From NCBI GenBank assembly GCA_013322215.1, contig JAAMEZ010000006.1:310001-374000 (forward strand): a stretch of 64,000 bases of DNA. Reading direction: 5' to 3'. The notes below the pieces were generated by a model. That model made no database searches, had not been told where the DNA came from, and saw nothing but the letters and a program-made list of their open reading frames with translations. Positions 9,038 to 17,407 of this stretch are shown here, in pieces; position 1 is the stretch's first letter, and each line of letters starts with the position of its first letter. Made by a program: the position numbers and the translations under genes. The stretch comes from Martinezella rhizogenes. Its GTDB lineage: Bacteria; Pseudomonadota; Alphaproteobacteria; Rhizobiales; Rhizobiaceae.

Positions 9038-10069
9038 TCAGGCAACGGCCTTCTGCTGTGCGACGATCAGCTCGATCGCTCGAAAAACGTCGATCTCCCG
9101 CCAGTCGGCCGGATCGCGATAGGTCGGATAAAGCGAAAAGGCGGCGGCGGCGATCTGATCGACGGTCCGAAGCTTCGTTCTACGGCCGGCGAGCACGGCC
9201 TTGGTATGGACGCCGAAATGATCCTCGGTCACACCCCAGCCGGCATAAAAGGGCGCCGCATAGCAGCGAACGGGAATGCCGCGCAGCAACGCATCGAAGC
9301 CGAATTGGCTGGAGACCGTCCAGACTTCATCGACGACGTTGAGGATCGACGCCACCGACACCTCATCGTCGACAAGAATTGCATCGCCTTTCGAAGCGCC
9401 ATCCGTAAGATAACCCTTACGAAGCCCAGCCATGACATCCGGATGGGTGCGGATCAGGCATTGCGCATCGCTTGCCAGCGCATCGGCAAGCATCGTCTCG
9501 AAAGAAGTTTTTGAGCCGAGCGCACGGCCGACGGAAACGTCGCCGACGACCTGATCGACCAGTAGAATGCGCCGCTTTGTCGTCGGCGCAATGCTGGGTG
9601 GGCGATGCGGAAGATGGTTGTATTTCGACAGCTTGTTGAGAACGATCTGCTCGCGAATGGCGCGGCCAAGCTCTCTTGCCTCTCCCACCCCCTCGATCAA
9701 CCGCTCAAGCCGCGACGGCCTGTTTGCATCGACGGGCAAACCAAGATCGTCGATGACGATGGATAGTGGAATGGCGCCGGACTTGCCGAGCCCCATGGAC
9801 CGGAGAAAACCATCCTCCAGATACCAATGTCGAAGATGGCGAAAGCGCGCAACGCTGTCCGCGAGCTTCGCCGGCGCACGGCCACCCCAGGATACGACGC
9901 CGCCTATTCCGGGAGAAAGGATCGAGGACAGTTTCCGGGAGCCGAAATAATGCCCGAGCCAGGGAAAATCGCCACGGACGAAGAAGGCGGCGCCGAGACG
10001 CATATCATCAGGCGGATGCCATGGCTTTCCGCCGATCTCAGGCAAAGTCTCGCCGGCAAGGATTGCCAC
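9038..10069 (-). CDS. Single-module KpsC-like capsule polysaccharide protein
   Basis: 343 residues from a GTG at 10069 preceded by GGGAG. The longer frame to 10105 would need a TTG. The segments YLEDGFLRSMGLG, RILLVDQVVGDVSVG, CLIRTHPDVMAGLRKGYL and the diagnostic FYAGWGVTEDHF match the Capsule_synth family (KpsC/LipB). In two-module KpsC these domains are beta-Kdo transferases that build the lipid-linked Kdo primer for capsule. This protein has only one module, as in some rhizobial K-antigen-type genes. Function is inferred from family. It stands alone here. Confidence 0.85.
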   Translation of the reverse strand: MAILAGETLPEIGGKPWHPPDDMRLGAAFFVRGDFPWLGHYFGSRKLSSILSPGIGGVVSWGGRAPAKLADSVARFRHLRHWYLEDGFLRSMGLGKSGAIPLSIVIDDLGLPVDANRPSRLERLIEGVGEARELGRAIREQIVLNKLSKYNHLPHRPPSIAPTTKRRILLVDQVVGDVSVGRALGSKTSFETMLADALASDAQCLIRTHPDVMAGLRKGYLTDGASKGDAILVDDEVSVASILNVVDEVWTVSSQFGFDALLRGIPVRCYAAPFYAGWGVTEDHFGVHTKAVLAGRRTKLRTVDQIAAAAFSLYPTYRDPADWREIDVFRAIELIVAQQKAVA

Positions 10070-10123
10070 CCTGTTCTCCCGCTGCAAACAACATCGTCGA
10101 CCCAAGCCGACCGCCGCAAAAGA

Positions 10124-10193
10124 TAAAGCGGTTCAGCGTTCCACGGAAGCACTGAACCGCTCTGATTTCCAACGCAATTCCAAACGGCAAACC
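10124..10193. repeat. Degenerate RIME/ABC-like intergenic repeat (copy C)
   Basis: AGCGGTTCAG (10127-10136) faces CTGAACCGCT (10152-10161), followed by CAACGCAATTCC and a degenerate AACGGCAAACCGG. The order and sequence match the copy at 28370-28473, but the middle part is shortened. It lies between the capsule gene and ilvH. Confidence 0.7.
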
Positions 10194-10211
10194 GGTCGAC
10201 GCCGCAGGCTT

Positions 10212-10784
10212 TTACATTCCCTGCGAGCCGCGGTTCATCGCGGCAATACCGGTGCGGCACACTTCGATAAGGCCGAGCGGCTTGATGATGGCGATGAACT
10301 GGTCGATCTTCGAAGACTTGCCGGTAATTTCGAGAATGAAATGTTCGACGGTCGCATCCACCACCTTGGCGTGGAAGGCGTCGGCCAGCCGCAGCGTTTC
10401 TGCACGCATCTCTCCGCTTCCGGTCACCTTCAGCAGCGCCACTTCGCGCTCGATCGGCCGTTCCTGGCCGAGTTCGCGGGCGCGCACCGTCAGGTCGACG
10501 ACGCGGTGAACGGGGACAATGCGCTCGAGCTGCGCCTTGATCTGCTCCAGCACCTGCGGTGTGCCGCGGGTGACGATGGTGATGCGCGACAGATGCGCCT
10601 GATGCTCCGTCTCCGAAACCGTGAGGCTTTCGATGTTGTAGCCTCGGCCGGAGAAGAGGCCGATGACGCGGGCAAGAACGCCGGGCTCGTTATCGACAAG
10701 CACCGAAAGCGTGTGGCTCTCAGCCGCCGCGGTTTCCGGCGAAATGAAATAGGCGGAGCCCGTGGGTTGAAGGTGTGCGTTCAT
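10212..10784 (-). CDS. ilvH: Acetolactate synthase small (regulatory) subunit
   Basis: 190 residues. The N-terminal ACT domain (HTLSVLVDNEPGVLARVIGLFSGRGYNIESLTVSETE) and the C-terminal ALS_ss domain (EVALLKVTGSGEMRAETLRLADAFHAKVVDATVEHFILEITG) are complete. It binds the large subunit, stimulates it and confers valine feedback inhibition in branched-chain amino-acid synthesis. It lies 85 bases downstream of the large-subunit gene on the same strand, so the two are probably one attenuated operon. Confidence 0.95.
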   Translation of the reverse strand: MNAHLQPTGSAYFISPETAAAESHTLSVLVDNEPGVLARVIGLFSGRGYNIESLTVSETEHQAHLSRITIVTRGTPQVLEQIKAQLERIVPVHRVVDLTVRARELGQERPIEREVALLKVTGSGEMRAETLRLADAFHAKVVDATVEHFILEITGKSSKIDQFIAIIKPLGLIEVCRTGIAAMNRGSQGM

Positions 10785-10869
10785 TATCCTTGTTCCGTTT
10801 CCTCGGTTCTTGTTCGATATGCCAGCGAGATCGGCCGGGGCGCGGCTTCCGCCGCACCCCGGCTATCGA

Positions 10870-12663
10870 TCAGACCAGCTGGCGACCCTTGGCGTCGATG
10901 GCGTTGGCAACTGCTTCGTCGGTCGCTTCGTCCGGCAGCAGCATTTCGTTATGCGCCTTGCCCGAGGGGATCATCGGGAAGCAGTTGGCGAGATTGGCAA
11001 CGCGGCAGTCGAAAATGACCGGCTTGTTGACGTCGATCATTTCTTGAATGGCGGCATCGAGTTCGCCCGGCTTTTCGCAGCGCAGGCCGACGGCGCCATA
11101 GGCTTCCGCGAGCTTGACGAAATCAGGCATCGCTTCCGTGTAGGAATTGGAGAGGCGATTGCCGTGCAGCAGCTGCTGCCACTGACGAACCATGCCCATG
11201 TACTGGTTGTTCAGGATGAAGATCTTGATCGGCGCATCGTGCTGGATCGCCGCCGACATTTCCTGAATGCACATCTGGATCGAGGCATCGCCCGCGATAT
11301 CGATGACCAGACTTTCCGGATGGGCGATCTGAACGCCGAGCGCCGCCGGCAAGCCATAGCCCATGGTGCCGAGGCCGCCTGAGGTCATCCAGCGGTTCGG
11401 CTGCTCGAAGCCGTAGAACTGTGCCGCCCACATCTGATGCTGGCCGACTTCGGTCGTGATATAGGTGTCGCGATGCTTGGTCAGCTCATAGAGGCGCTGG
11501 ATCGCATATTGCGGCATGATGACATCGTCGCTCGGCTTGTAGGCGAACGAGTTGCGCGCGCGCCAGCGGGTGATGCTGGTCCACCAATCGCCGAGGCGGT
11601 CGGCAGCAGGCTTCTGCGGTAGCGCACGCCACAGGCGAACCATATCTTCCAAGACATTGCCGACATCGCCGAGAATGCCGATGTCGACGTGAACGTTCTT
11701 GTTGATCGACGAAGGATCGATGTCGATATGGATCTTCTTCGAATTCGGCGAGAAGGCGTTCAAGCGACCGGTAATGCGGTCGTCGAAGCGTGCGCCGATG
11801 CAGACCATGACGTCGCAATCATGCATCGCCATATTGGCTTCGTAGGAACCATGCATGCCGAGCATGCCGAGCCAGCTCTTGCCCGAGGCCGGATAGGCAC
11901 CGAGGCCCATCAGCGTCGAGGTGATCGGGAAATCGGTGAGCTCGACCAGTTCGCGCAGCAGCTTGGAAGCTTCGGGGCCGGAATTGACGACGCCGCCGCC
12001 GGAATAGATGACGGGGCGACGGGCATTCCTCATCAGCTCGATCGCCTGGTTGATCTTGTTGAGATCGCCCTGAATCTTCGGCTGATAGCTCTTCTGGACA
12101 TCATGCGATTCCGGCGGCGTGTAGGTGCCGGTCGCAAACTGAATGTCCTTCGGGATATCGACGACAACGGGACCGGGACGGCCTGATTGCGCGATGCGAA
12201 AGGCTTCATGAATGACAGCCGCGAGCTGATTGACGTCCTTGACCAGCCAGTTGTGCTTGGTGCAGGGCCGCGTGATGCCGACCGTATCGCACTCCTGGAA
12301 GGCATCCGAGCCGATCAGCGTCGTCGGAACCTGGCCGGTCAGGCAAACGAGCGGAATGGAATCCATCAAGGCATCCTGCAGCGGCGTGACCGCATTGGTC
12401 GCGCCCGGGCCGGAGGTAACCAGCATGACGCCGACCTTGCCGGTGGAGCGGGCATAGCCTTCGGCCGCATGGCCGGCGCCCTGCTCGTGGCGAACAAGAA
12501 TGTGCTTGATGTCGTCCTGCTGGAAGATCTCGTCGTAGATCGGAAGCACAGCGCCGCCCGGATAACCGAAGATGTGTTCGACGCCGTTGTCTCTGAGCGC
12601 CTGCAACACGATCTCCGCGCCTGTCATTCGATTGCCGCTCGCCTGATTATCTGTGCCGGTCAT
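10870..12663 (-). CDS. ilvB: Acetolactate synthase large (catalytic) subunit
   Basis: 597 residues from the ATG at 12663. It has the three domains of a thiamine-diphosphate enzyme: N-terminal PYR domain with IFGYPGGAVLPIYDEIF and the catalytic Glu in HEQGAGHAAEGYARSTGKVG; central FAD domain with PVIYSGGGVV; C-terminal PP domain with VIDIAGDASIQMCIQEMSAAIQHDAPIKIFILNN, the ThDP/Mg site. It makes acetolactate and acetohydroxybutyrate, the first step to Val, Leu and Ile. The ATG at 12720 is rejected because it sits directly after the U-run of the attenuator terminator. Expression is probably controlled by the attenuator upstream. The symbol ilvI would also be used in this group. Confidence 0.95.
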   Translation of the reverse strand: MTGTDNQASGNRMTGAEIVLQALRDNGVEHIFGYPGGAVLPIYDEIFQQDDIKHILVRHEQGAGHAAEGYARSTGKVGVMLVTSGPGATNAVTPLQDALMDSIPLVCLTGQVPTTLIGSDAFQECDTVGITRPCTKHNWLVKDVNQLAAVIHEAFRIAQSGRPGPVVVDIPKDIQFATGTYTPPESHDVQKSYQPKIQGDLNKINQAIELMRNARRPVIYSGGGVVNSGPEASKLLRELVELTDFPITSTLMGLGAYPASGKSWLGMLGMHGSYEANMAMHDCDVMVCIGARFDDRITGRLNAFSPNSKKIHIDIDPSSINKNVHVDIGILGDVGNVLEDMVRLWRALPQKPAADRLGDWWTSITRWRARNSFAYKPSDDVIMPQYAIQRLYELTKHRDTYITTEVGQHQMWAAQFYGFEQPNRWMTSGGLGTMGYGLPAALGVQIAHPESLVIDIAGDASIQMCIQEMSAAIQHDAPIKIFILNNQYMGMVRQWQQLLHGNRLSNSYTEAMPDFVKLAEAYGAVGLRCEKPGELDAAIQEMIDVNKPVIFDCRVANLANCFPMIPSGKAHNEMLLPDEATDEAVANAIDAKGRQLV

Positions 12664-12720
12664 ACGTTTGTTCCGCTGTCTGCTGGAGGTTTGGAAAAAT
12701 GAAATCTCGATTTCGGGCAT

Positions 12721-12744
12721 AAAAAAAGGCCCCTTAGGGAGCCT
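12721..12744 (-). terminator. Attenuator terminator of the ilvBH operon
   Basis: On the minus strand AGGCTCC (12744-12738), a CTAA loop and GGGGCCT (12733-12727) form a GC-rich stem with one G-U pair, followed by seven T. It lies between the leader peptide and ilvB, where an attenuator should be. Confidence 0.85.
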
Positions 12745-12752
12745 GTCATCTA

Positions 12753-12800
12753 GCGCATGGGTGGCTATCGCCGGATGGTTACACCATCCTGCCCATGCGC
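12753..12800 (-). promoter_or_regulatory. Alternative hairpin of the ilv attenuator
   Basis: GCGCATGGG (12753-12761) pairs perfectly with CCCATGCGC (12792-12800), and inside it GGATGG (12773-12778) pairs with CCATCC (12784-12789). The outer arm overlaps the 3' end of the leader peptide. A ribosome stalled on the Ile/Leu/Val codons or released at the stop would therefore change its folding. The exact antiterminator pairing needs a folding calculation. Confidence 0.6.
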
Positions 12801-12835
12801 CTTCCCACCACGATAAGAATGATCGAGTTTTTCAT
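12779..12835 (-). CDS. ilv leader peptide
   Basis: An 18-codon ORF, MKNSIILIVVGRRMGRMV, starts at the ATG at 12835 and ends at the TAA at 12781-12779. Six consecutive codons are Ile-Ile-Leu-Ile-Val-Val, exactly the amino acids whose synthesis the downstream operon serves. This and the following hairpin plus terminator make it a ribosome-mediated attenuator. The ribosome binding site is weak. It is too short for routine gene finding. Confidence 0.85.
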   Translation of the reverse strand: MKNSIILIVVGRRMGRMV

Positions 12836-12990
12836 GGGCCGAAGTGATAGACAGAAAATTTCGAAGCGTCAACGCGTGAAGCAATAAAAAATCGTGGCCC
12901 CGCGGAAACCCTATAAAAAGCACGGGTGGTCGACAGGGTTTTATTAAGCCACCGTCTCTATGCTCCAGCCACTAATGATTGGGGTAACTG

Positions 12991-15015
12991 TTGCTGAATA
13001 ACGATCTGCAGACATCAGGCAACGCTGGAGATCTTGATCGCCGCGACAAGTTGAAACCGGGAAATCGCTTCCTCGGTCGCGTCGTCGCGTGTAACGGCTC
13101 CCGCGCGACAATCGCCGCCGTGGCCGAAGCCGGCGGCACGGACCTGACCGAACTCTGGTCGGTCGGTCGGCTGATTTCCATCAGTGTCGGGAAGAACCGC
13201 GTCGCAGCCCTCGTCTATTCGATGAATACGCAAAGCGTCGGCTGGGGTGAAGGGCAGGATAATCTCTTTCGCATCGAGGTCGAGCTGTTGGGCGAGGTTC
13301 GTGTCGGCCCGGATGGCCGCGAGGAATTTTCGAGTGGCATTTCCGCTTACCCCTATCTTGGCGCCATAGCGCATCGCATCCGCGCCGCCGACCTCATGCG
13401 CATTTTCGATGCCGGCAAGGGCAGCAGCTGTGTCATCGGCAAGCTGACGCAGGACGAAAGCATCGATGCCGCCATCCACATCCCCTCGATGCTGGCGAAG
13501 CATTTCGCGGTCGTCGGCTCGACCGGCGTCGGCAAATCCACCGCCGTCTCGCTGCTGCTGCACAAGGCGATCAGCGCCGATCCGAAATTGCGTGTGCTGA
13601 TTCTCGATCCGCACAACGAGTTCGCAGCCGCCTTTCCGAAGCATGCCGTCGTCATCGACACCGATACGCTCGACCTGCCCTTCTGGCTGATGCGGCTTGA
13701 GGAATTCAGTGAAGTCGTCTTCCGCGGCCGCCCGGCGATACCGGAAGAGCTGGATGCGCTGCGCGATCTCATTCCCGAAGCCAGGCGCGCTTTCCGCGGC
13801 AGCGATTCAACCTTGATGCGCCGCCAGACGGAAAAGGCCTCGGTAACGGCGGATACGCCGGTTCCCTACCGCATGGCCGATCTGCTGGCACTGATCGACG
13901 AGCGCATCGGCCGCCTTGAGGGCCGTCAGGAAAAGCCGCATCTGCGTTCGCTCAAGATGCGCATCATCTCGGCGATCAACGATCCCCGTTATCACTTCAT
14001 GTTCTCCAACAACACGATCACCGATACGATCATGGAGACCATCGCCAAGATCTTCCGCATTCCGGGCGACGGTAAGCCGATCTGCACCTTCCAGCTCGCC
14101 GGCATCCCGTCGGAAGTCATCAATTCCGTCGCATCCGTCCTTTGCCGCATGGCCTTCGAACTGGCGCTCTGGAGCGAAGGAGCGATCCATATGCTCGTCG
14201 TCTGCGAGGAGGCGCACCGCTACATCCCCGCCGACCCGACGCTCGGCTTCTTCCCGACGCGGCAGGCCATCGCCCGTATCGCCAAGGAAGGCCGCAAATA
14301 CGGCGTTTCGCTCGGTATCATCACCCAGCGCCCAGGCGAGCTCGACCAGACGATCCTTTCGCAGTGCTCGACGCTCTTTGCCATGCGTCTTGCCAATGAT
14401 CGCGACCAGGAAATCATCCGCTCGGCCATCCCGAACTCCTCGATCTCGACGACCAGCTTTCTCTCATCGATCGGCAACGGCGAAGCGATCGCCTTCGGCG
14501 AGGCCATCGCAGTCCCGATGCGCATGCGCTTTTCCCAGGTCGAACGGCATTTGCTGCCAAAAGCCAGCGGCAGCGTCGCGAAAACCAGCGAGGATTCGCC
14601 GGATACGGTCGATCTGCGCGCGATTATCGGCCGCATGCGTTCGATTTCAGGCCCAGATCTCAGCCCTCTCCAGCAAAGCTACAATGCTGTGCCGATGACC
14701 GATATCGGAGATGATTTCGACGAAGTGCCTGTCCAGCAGACAATCCGTCATCAAGCGGAACCGAATCCGCCGTCGATCGAACCCTACCGTCCCGACATGC
14801 TGCCGCGCACCGGCGCACCGCAACCCGCAGTCCCTTCGCAAACATCGATCGACAGCAAGCTTGCGGAATTGCGCCGTGAATTCCGCAGCGATGAAGGAGG
14901 CGCACGCTCGCCGCCGTCAAGAGAAACTGCCCCATCGCTGCGGCGCGAATCCGGCTTGTCCTTGCGGGACAGCATTCTGAAAAAACCCTTGAGCAGCCTT
15001 TACGACAAGGACTGA
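12991..15015 (+). CDS. HerA-like P-loop ATPase (DUF87 type)
   Basis: 674 residues from a TTG at 12991 with GGGG seven bases upstream. No in-frame ATG occurs before Walker A. The N-terminal HAS-barrel-like domain (FLGRVVACNGSRATI, about 27-110) is followed by the ATPase core: Walker A VVGSTGVGKST (174-184), LRVLILDPHNEF, and Walker B LVVCEEAHRYIP (about 400-411), then GVSLGIITQRPGELDQTILSQCSTLFAMRL. The last 150 residues are low-complexity and proline-rich. HerA proteins are hexameric DNA translocases. In archaea they work with the NurA nuclease, which is not seen here. The gene is divergent from the ilv operon. Confidence 0.88.
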   Translation: MLNNDLQTSGNAGDLDRRDKLKPGNRFLGRVVACNGSRATIAAVAEAGGTDLTELWSVGRLISISVGKNRVAALVYSMNTQSVGWGEGQDNLFRIEVELLGEVRVGPDGREEFSSGISAYPYLGAIAHRIRAADLMRIFDAGKGSSCVIGKLTQDESIDAAIHIPSMLAKHFAVVGSTGVGKSTAVSLLLHKAISADPKLRVLILDPHNEFAAAFPKHAVVIDTDTLDLPFWLMRLEEFSEVVFRGRPAIPEELDALRDLIPEARRAFRGSDSTLMRRQTEKASVTADTPVPYRMADLLALIDERIGRLEGRQEKPHLRSLKMRIISAINDPRYHFMFSNNTITDTIMETIAKIFRIPGDGKPICTFQLAGIPSEVINSVASVLCRMAFELALWSEGAIHMLVVCEEAHRYIPADPTLGFFPTRQAIARIAKEGRKYGVSLGIITQRPGELDQTILSQCSTLFAMRLANDRDQEIIRSAIPNSSISTTSFLSSIGNGEAIAFGEAIAVPMRMRFSQVERHLLPKASGSVAKTSEDSPDTVDLRAIIGRMRSISGPDLSPLQQSYNAVPMTDIGDDFDEVPVQQTIRHQAEPNPPSIEPYRPDMLPRTGAPQPAVPSQTSIDSKLAELRREFRSDEGGARSPPSRETAPSLRRESGLSLRDSILKKPLSSLYDKD

Positions 15016-15024
15016 CGCCTCGAA

Positions 15025-15921
15025 CTACGGGTTCAATCGTTCCCAGCTCTCGTCCATCTGATTACGGAACCAGGTCATCTGCCGCTTGGCATATTGCCGC
15101 GTCGCTGCAGACCCGGTTTCGATGACCTCAGGGCGCGTCATTTCCCCCTTCAGCATCGCGGCGATCTGCGCGACGCCGATAGCCTTCATGACAGGCATTT
15201 CCGGCGGAAGATCCAGAGCCAGCAGAGCCCGCACCTCGGCTTCCGCACCCATCGCCAGCATCGTCTCGAAACGGCTGTTGATACGCTCATGCAGGATAGC
15301 GCGCTCAGGCAGAACCACGATCTTTCGCGCGCGGTCTGGCTCGATGATCATTGGCCCGTTCCTGCCCTGAAAAGCGGCAATGGACTGGCCCGTCGCTTCG
15401 ACCACCTCCAGGGCGCGAACGATGCGCTGCCCGTCCTGCGGGTTCAGAGTTTCGGCAACGGCGCCGTCGCGTTCTGCAAGCTCATGATGCAGCGCCTCCG
15501 GCCCCTCTGTCAGCAATCGACTGCGAAGGCGATTGCGGATATCAGACGGAATCTCGGGCATGTCGGAAAGTCCGCCCGTCAGCGCCTTGAAATAAAGCCC
15601 GGTGCCGCCGACGAAGACAGGCATGCGGCCCTCGTCGCGCAGTCGCTCGAGCAATGCGCCGGCCTCGCGCAGCCAGACGCCGGTCGAATAGGCCTGGCCG
15701 GCTGGAACGTGGCCGTAGAGATGATGCGGAATGCCTTCCATATCCGCGTCATCGGGCCGCGCGGTCAGCACACGCAGGGTGTCATAGACCTGCATGCTGT
15801 CGGCATTGATAACGACGCCATCATGCGAACGCGCCAATTCTACCGCCAGTGCGGACTTGCCGCTGGCGGTCGGCCCGGTTATCAGGATCGCGTCGATATT
15901 GCTCATAGGGTTTCTGCTCAT
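15025..15921 (-). CDS. miaA: tRNA dimethylallyltransferase MiaA
   Basis: 298 residues from the ATG at 15921 (MSRNPMSNIDAILITGP). An ATG at 15906 is the alternative. The first start gives the usual distance to the P-loop LITGPTASGKSALAVELA. NADSMQVYDTLRVLTARP, VGGTGLYFKALTGGLSDMPEIP and the C-terminal ATRQYAKRQMTWFRNQ are family hallmarks. The enzyme adds dimethylallyl to A37 of tRNAs reading UNN codons. It is head-to-head with serB, with overlapping start codons, and ends 9 bases after the convergent HerA-like gene. Confidence 0.95.
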   Translation of the reverse strand: MSRNPMSNIDAILITGPTASGKSALAVELARSHDGVVINADSMQVYDTLRVLTARPDDADMEGIPHHLYGHVPAGQAYSTGVWLREAGALLERLRDEGRMPVFVGGTGLYFKALTGGLSDMPEIPSDIRNRLRSRLLTEGPEALHHELAERDGAVAETLNPQDGQRIVRALEVVEATGQSIAAFQGRNGPMIIEPDRARKIVVLPERAILHERINSRFETMLAMGAEAEVRALLALDLPPEMPVMKAIGVAQIAAMLKGEMTRPEVIETGSAATRQYAKRQMTWFRNQMDESWERLNP

Positions 15922-16810
15922 GGCCTTCGTTGCCACGCTTATTGCCAATCCGTCAAACCCCGTTCTTGTTCCGGCCATCGCAGAGAAGGCGGCTGAAGCC
16001 GTCAAGGCGTCCGGGCTTTACTGGCTGGCCGACGGCATTGCCTGCGATATCGCGCTGCGCGACGATACCGATATCGAGGCCGCGGAGACCAATATCCTCG
16101 CAGCAATCGGCAGTGCGCCGATCGATCTGGTGATCCAGGAAGCCGATACCCGCCGCAAGAAGCTGCTGATTGCCGATATGGACTCGACCATGATCGGTCA
16201 GGAATGCATCGACGAACTCGCCGCCGAGGTCGGCCTCAAGGATAAGGTTGCCGATATCACTGCCCGCGCCATGAACGGCGAGATCGACTTCGAGCCGGCG
16301 CTGCGCGAGCGCGTCGCTCTCTTGAAGGGGTTGCCGATTTCCGTCGTCGACGATGTCATCGCCAAGCGCATCACGCTGACGCCGGGCGGCCCCGAACTCA
16401 TCGCGACGATGAAGGCAAAAGGCTATTACGCCGCCCTCGTTTCCGGCGGCTTCACCGTCTTCACCAGCCGCATCGGCGCGACCCTCGGCTTCGACGAGAA
16501 CCGCGCCAATATTTTGCTGGAAGAAAACGGCATCCTGACCGGCCTCGTCGAGGAGCCCATCCTCGGCAAGCAGGCCAAAGTGGATGCGCTCACCGATATC
16601 ACCGAAAAGCTCGGTATTTCCACCGATGACGCCCTGGCCGTCGGCGACGGCGCCAACGACCTCGGCATGCTGCAGCTTGCCGGTTCCGGCGTCGCACTCC
16701 ATGCCAAGCCGACGGTCTCAGCACAAGCGAGGATGCGCATCGACCACGGCGATCTGACTGCGCTGCTCTACATCCAGGGCTATCGCAAGACGGATTTCGT
16801 CAAACCATAG
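15920..16810 (+). CDS. serB: Phosphoserine phosphatase SerB
   Basis: 296 residues from the ATG at 15920 (MAFVATLIANPSNPVL). An ACT-like N-terminal part (1-75) precedes the HAD hydrolase core: LLIADMDSTMIGQE (nucleophile Asp86, acid Asp88), ALVSGGFTVF (motif II Ser) and AVGDGANDLGML (motif IV Asp). It performs the last step of serine synthesis. The frame is open further upstream, but only as the shadow of miaA. The two start codons share bases at a CATG palindrome. Confidence 0.96.
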   Translation: MAFVATLIANPSNPVLVPAIAEKAAEAVKASGLYWLADGIACDIALRDDTDIEAAETNILAAIGSAPIDLVIQEADTRRKKLLIADMDSTMIGQECIDELAAEVGLKDKVADITARAMNGEIDFEPALRERVALLKGLPISVVDDVIAKRITLTPGGPELIATMKAKGYYAALVSGGFTVFTSRIGATLGFDENRANILLEENGILTGLVEEPILGKQAKVDALTDITEKLGISTDDALAVGDGANDLGMLQLAGSGVALHAKPTVSAQARMRIDHGDLTALLYIQGYRKTDFVKP

Positions 16811-16843
16811 AGCGGCACAGATCGCCGAAATCAGGGGCTGCAG

Positions 16844-17407
16844 ATGATCATCACCGAAACCGACCGCCTCATCATCCGCAACTGGCGCGAGACGGATCGC
16901 GATCTGGCCTACGAGATCAACTCCGACGAAACAGTCATGAAGTTCTTTCCCTTTCGCCGCAATCGTACGGAGGCGGATGCCTTCTTCGATCGGGTACAAT
17001 CGATGATCACGGAGACCGGGCTCGGCCTTTATGTGCTGGAGCTGAAGGAAAGCGGCGAGCCCATCGGCTATTGCGGGCTCGTGCGGACGGATCACCTGGA
17101 ACCCTTCGTCGCGATCGGAACTGTCGAGATCGGTTGGCGGCTGGTGGCGCGGCACTGGGGCAAGGGCCTGGTCAGCGAAGCGGCGCGAGCGCTTCTTGCT
17201 CATGCCTTCGACACGCTCAAGCTGGATGAAATCGTCTCTTTCGCGGTCCACAACAATGTCAGGTCGACATCGGTGATGGAGCGGATCGGCATGCACAGGG
17301 TCGAGGGCAGCGATTTCAATCACCCGAACGTTCCCGACACCCATCCCCATCTGCAGCGCCATGTCCTCTACCGCCTGACCGCAGCCGAGTGGCGCTCCCG
17401 GCAATGA
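16844..17407 (+). CDS. GNAT acetyltransferase, RimJ/RimL type (first of a tandem pair)
   Basis: 187 residues. An Acetyltransf_3 fold is visible from TDRLIIRNWRETD at the N-terminus to GYCGLVRTD, VEIGWRLVARHWGKGLVSEAARALLAHAF (acetyl-CoA pyrophosphate loop) and VHNNVRSTSVMERIGM. It would transfer acetyl from acetyl-CoA to an amine such as a protein N-terminus or small molecule; the target is unknown. It follows serB by 33 bases and overlaps the next gene by 4 bases. That gene encodes a paralogue similar along the whole length. Confidence 0.9.
   Translation: MIITETDRLIIRNWRETDRDLAYEINSDETVMKFFPFRRNRTEADAFFDRVQSMITETGLGLYVLELKESGEPIGYCGLVRTDHLEPFVAIGTVEIGWRLVARHWGKGLVSEAARALLAHAFDTLKLDEIVSFAVHNNVRSTSVMERIGMHRVEGSDFNHPNVPDTHPHLQRHVLYRLTAAEWRSRQ

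Noticed and set aside
10070..10105. TTG start for the KpsC-like gene
   Set aside because: The GTG at 10069 has a good ribosome binding site; the extension MGRRCCLQREN looks non-coding.
12718..12720. ATG as a longer ilvB start
   Set aside because: It lies directly after the T-run of the attenuator terminator and the extra 19 residues are not family-like; the ATG at 12663 gives the normal N-terminus.
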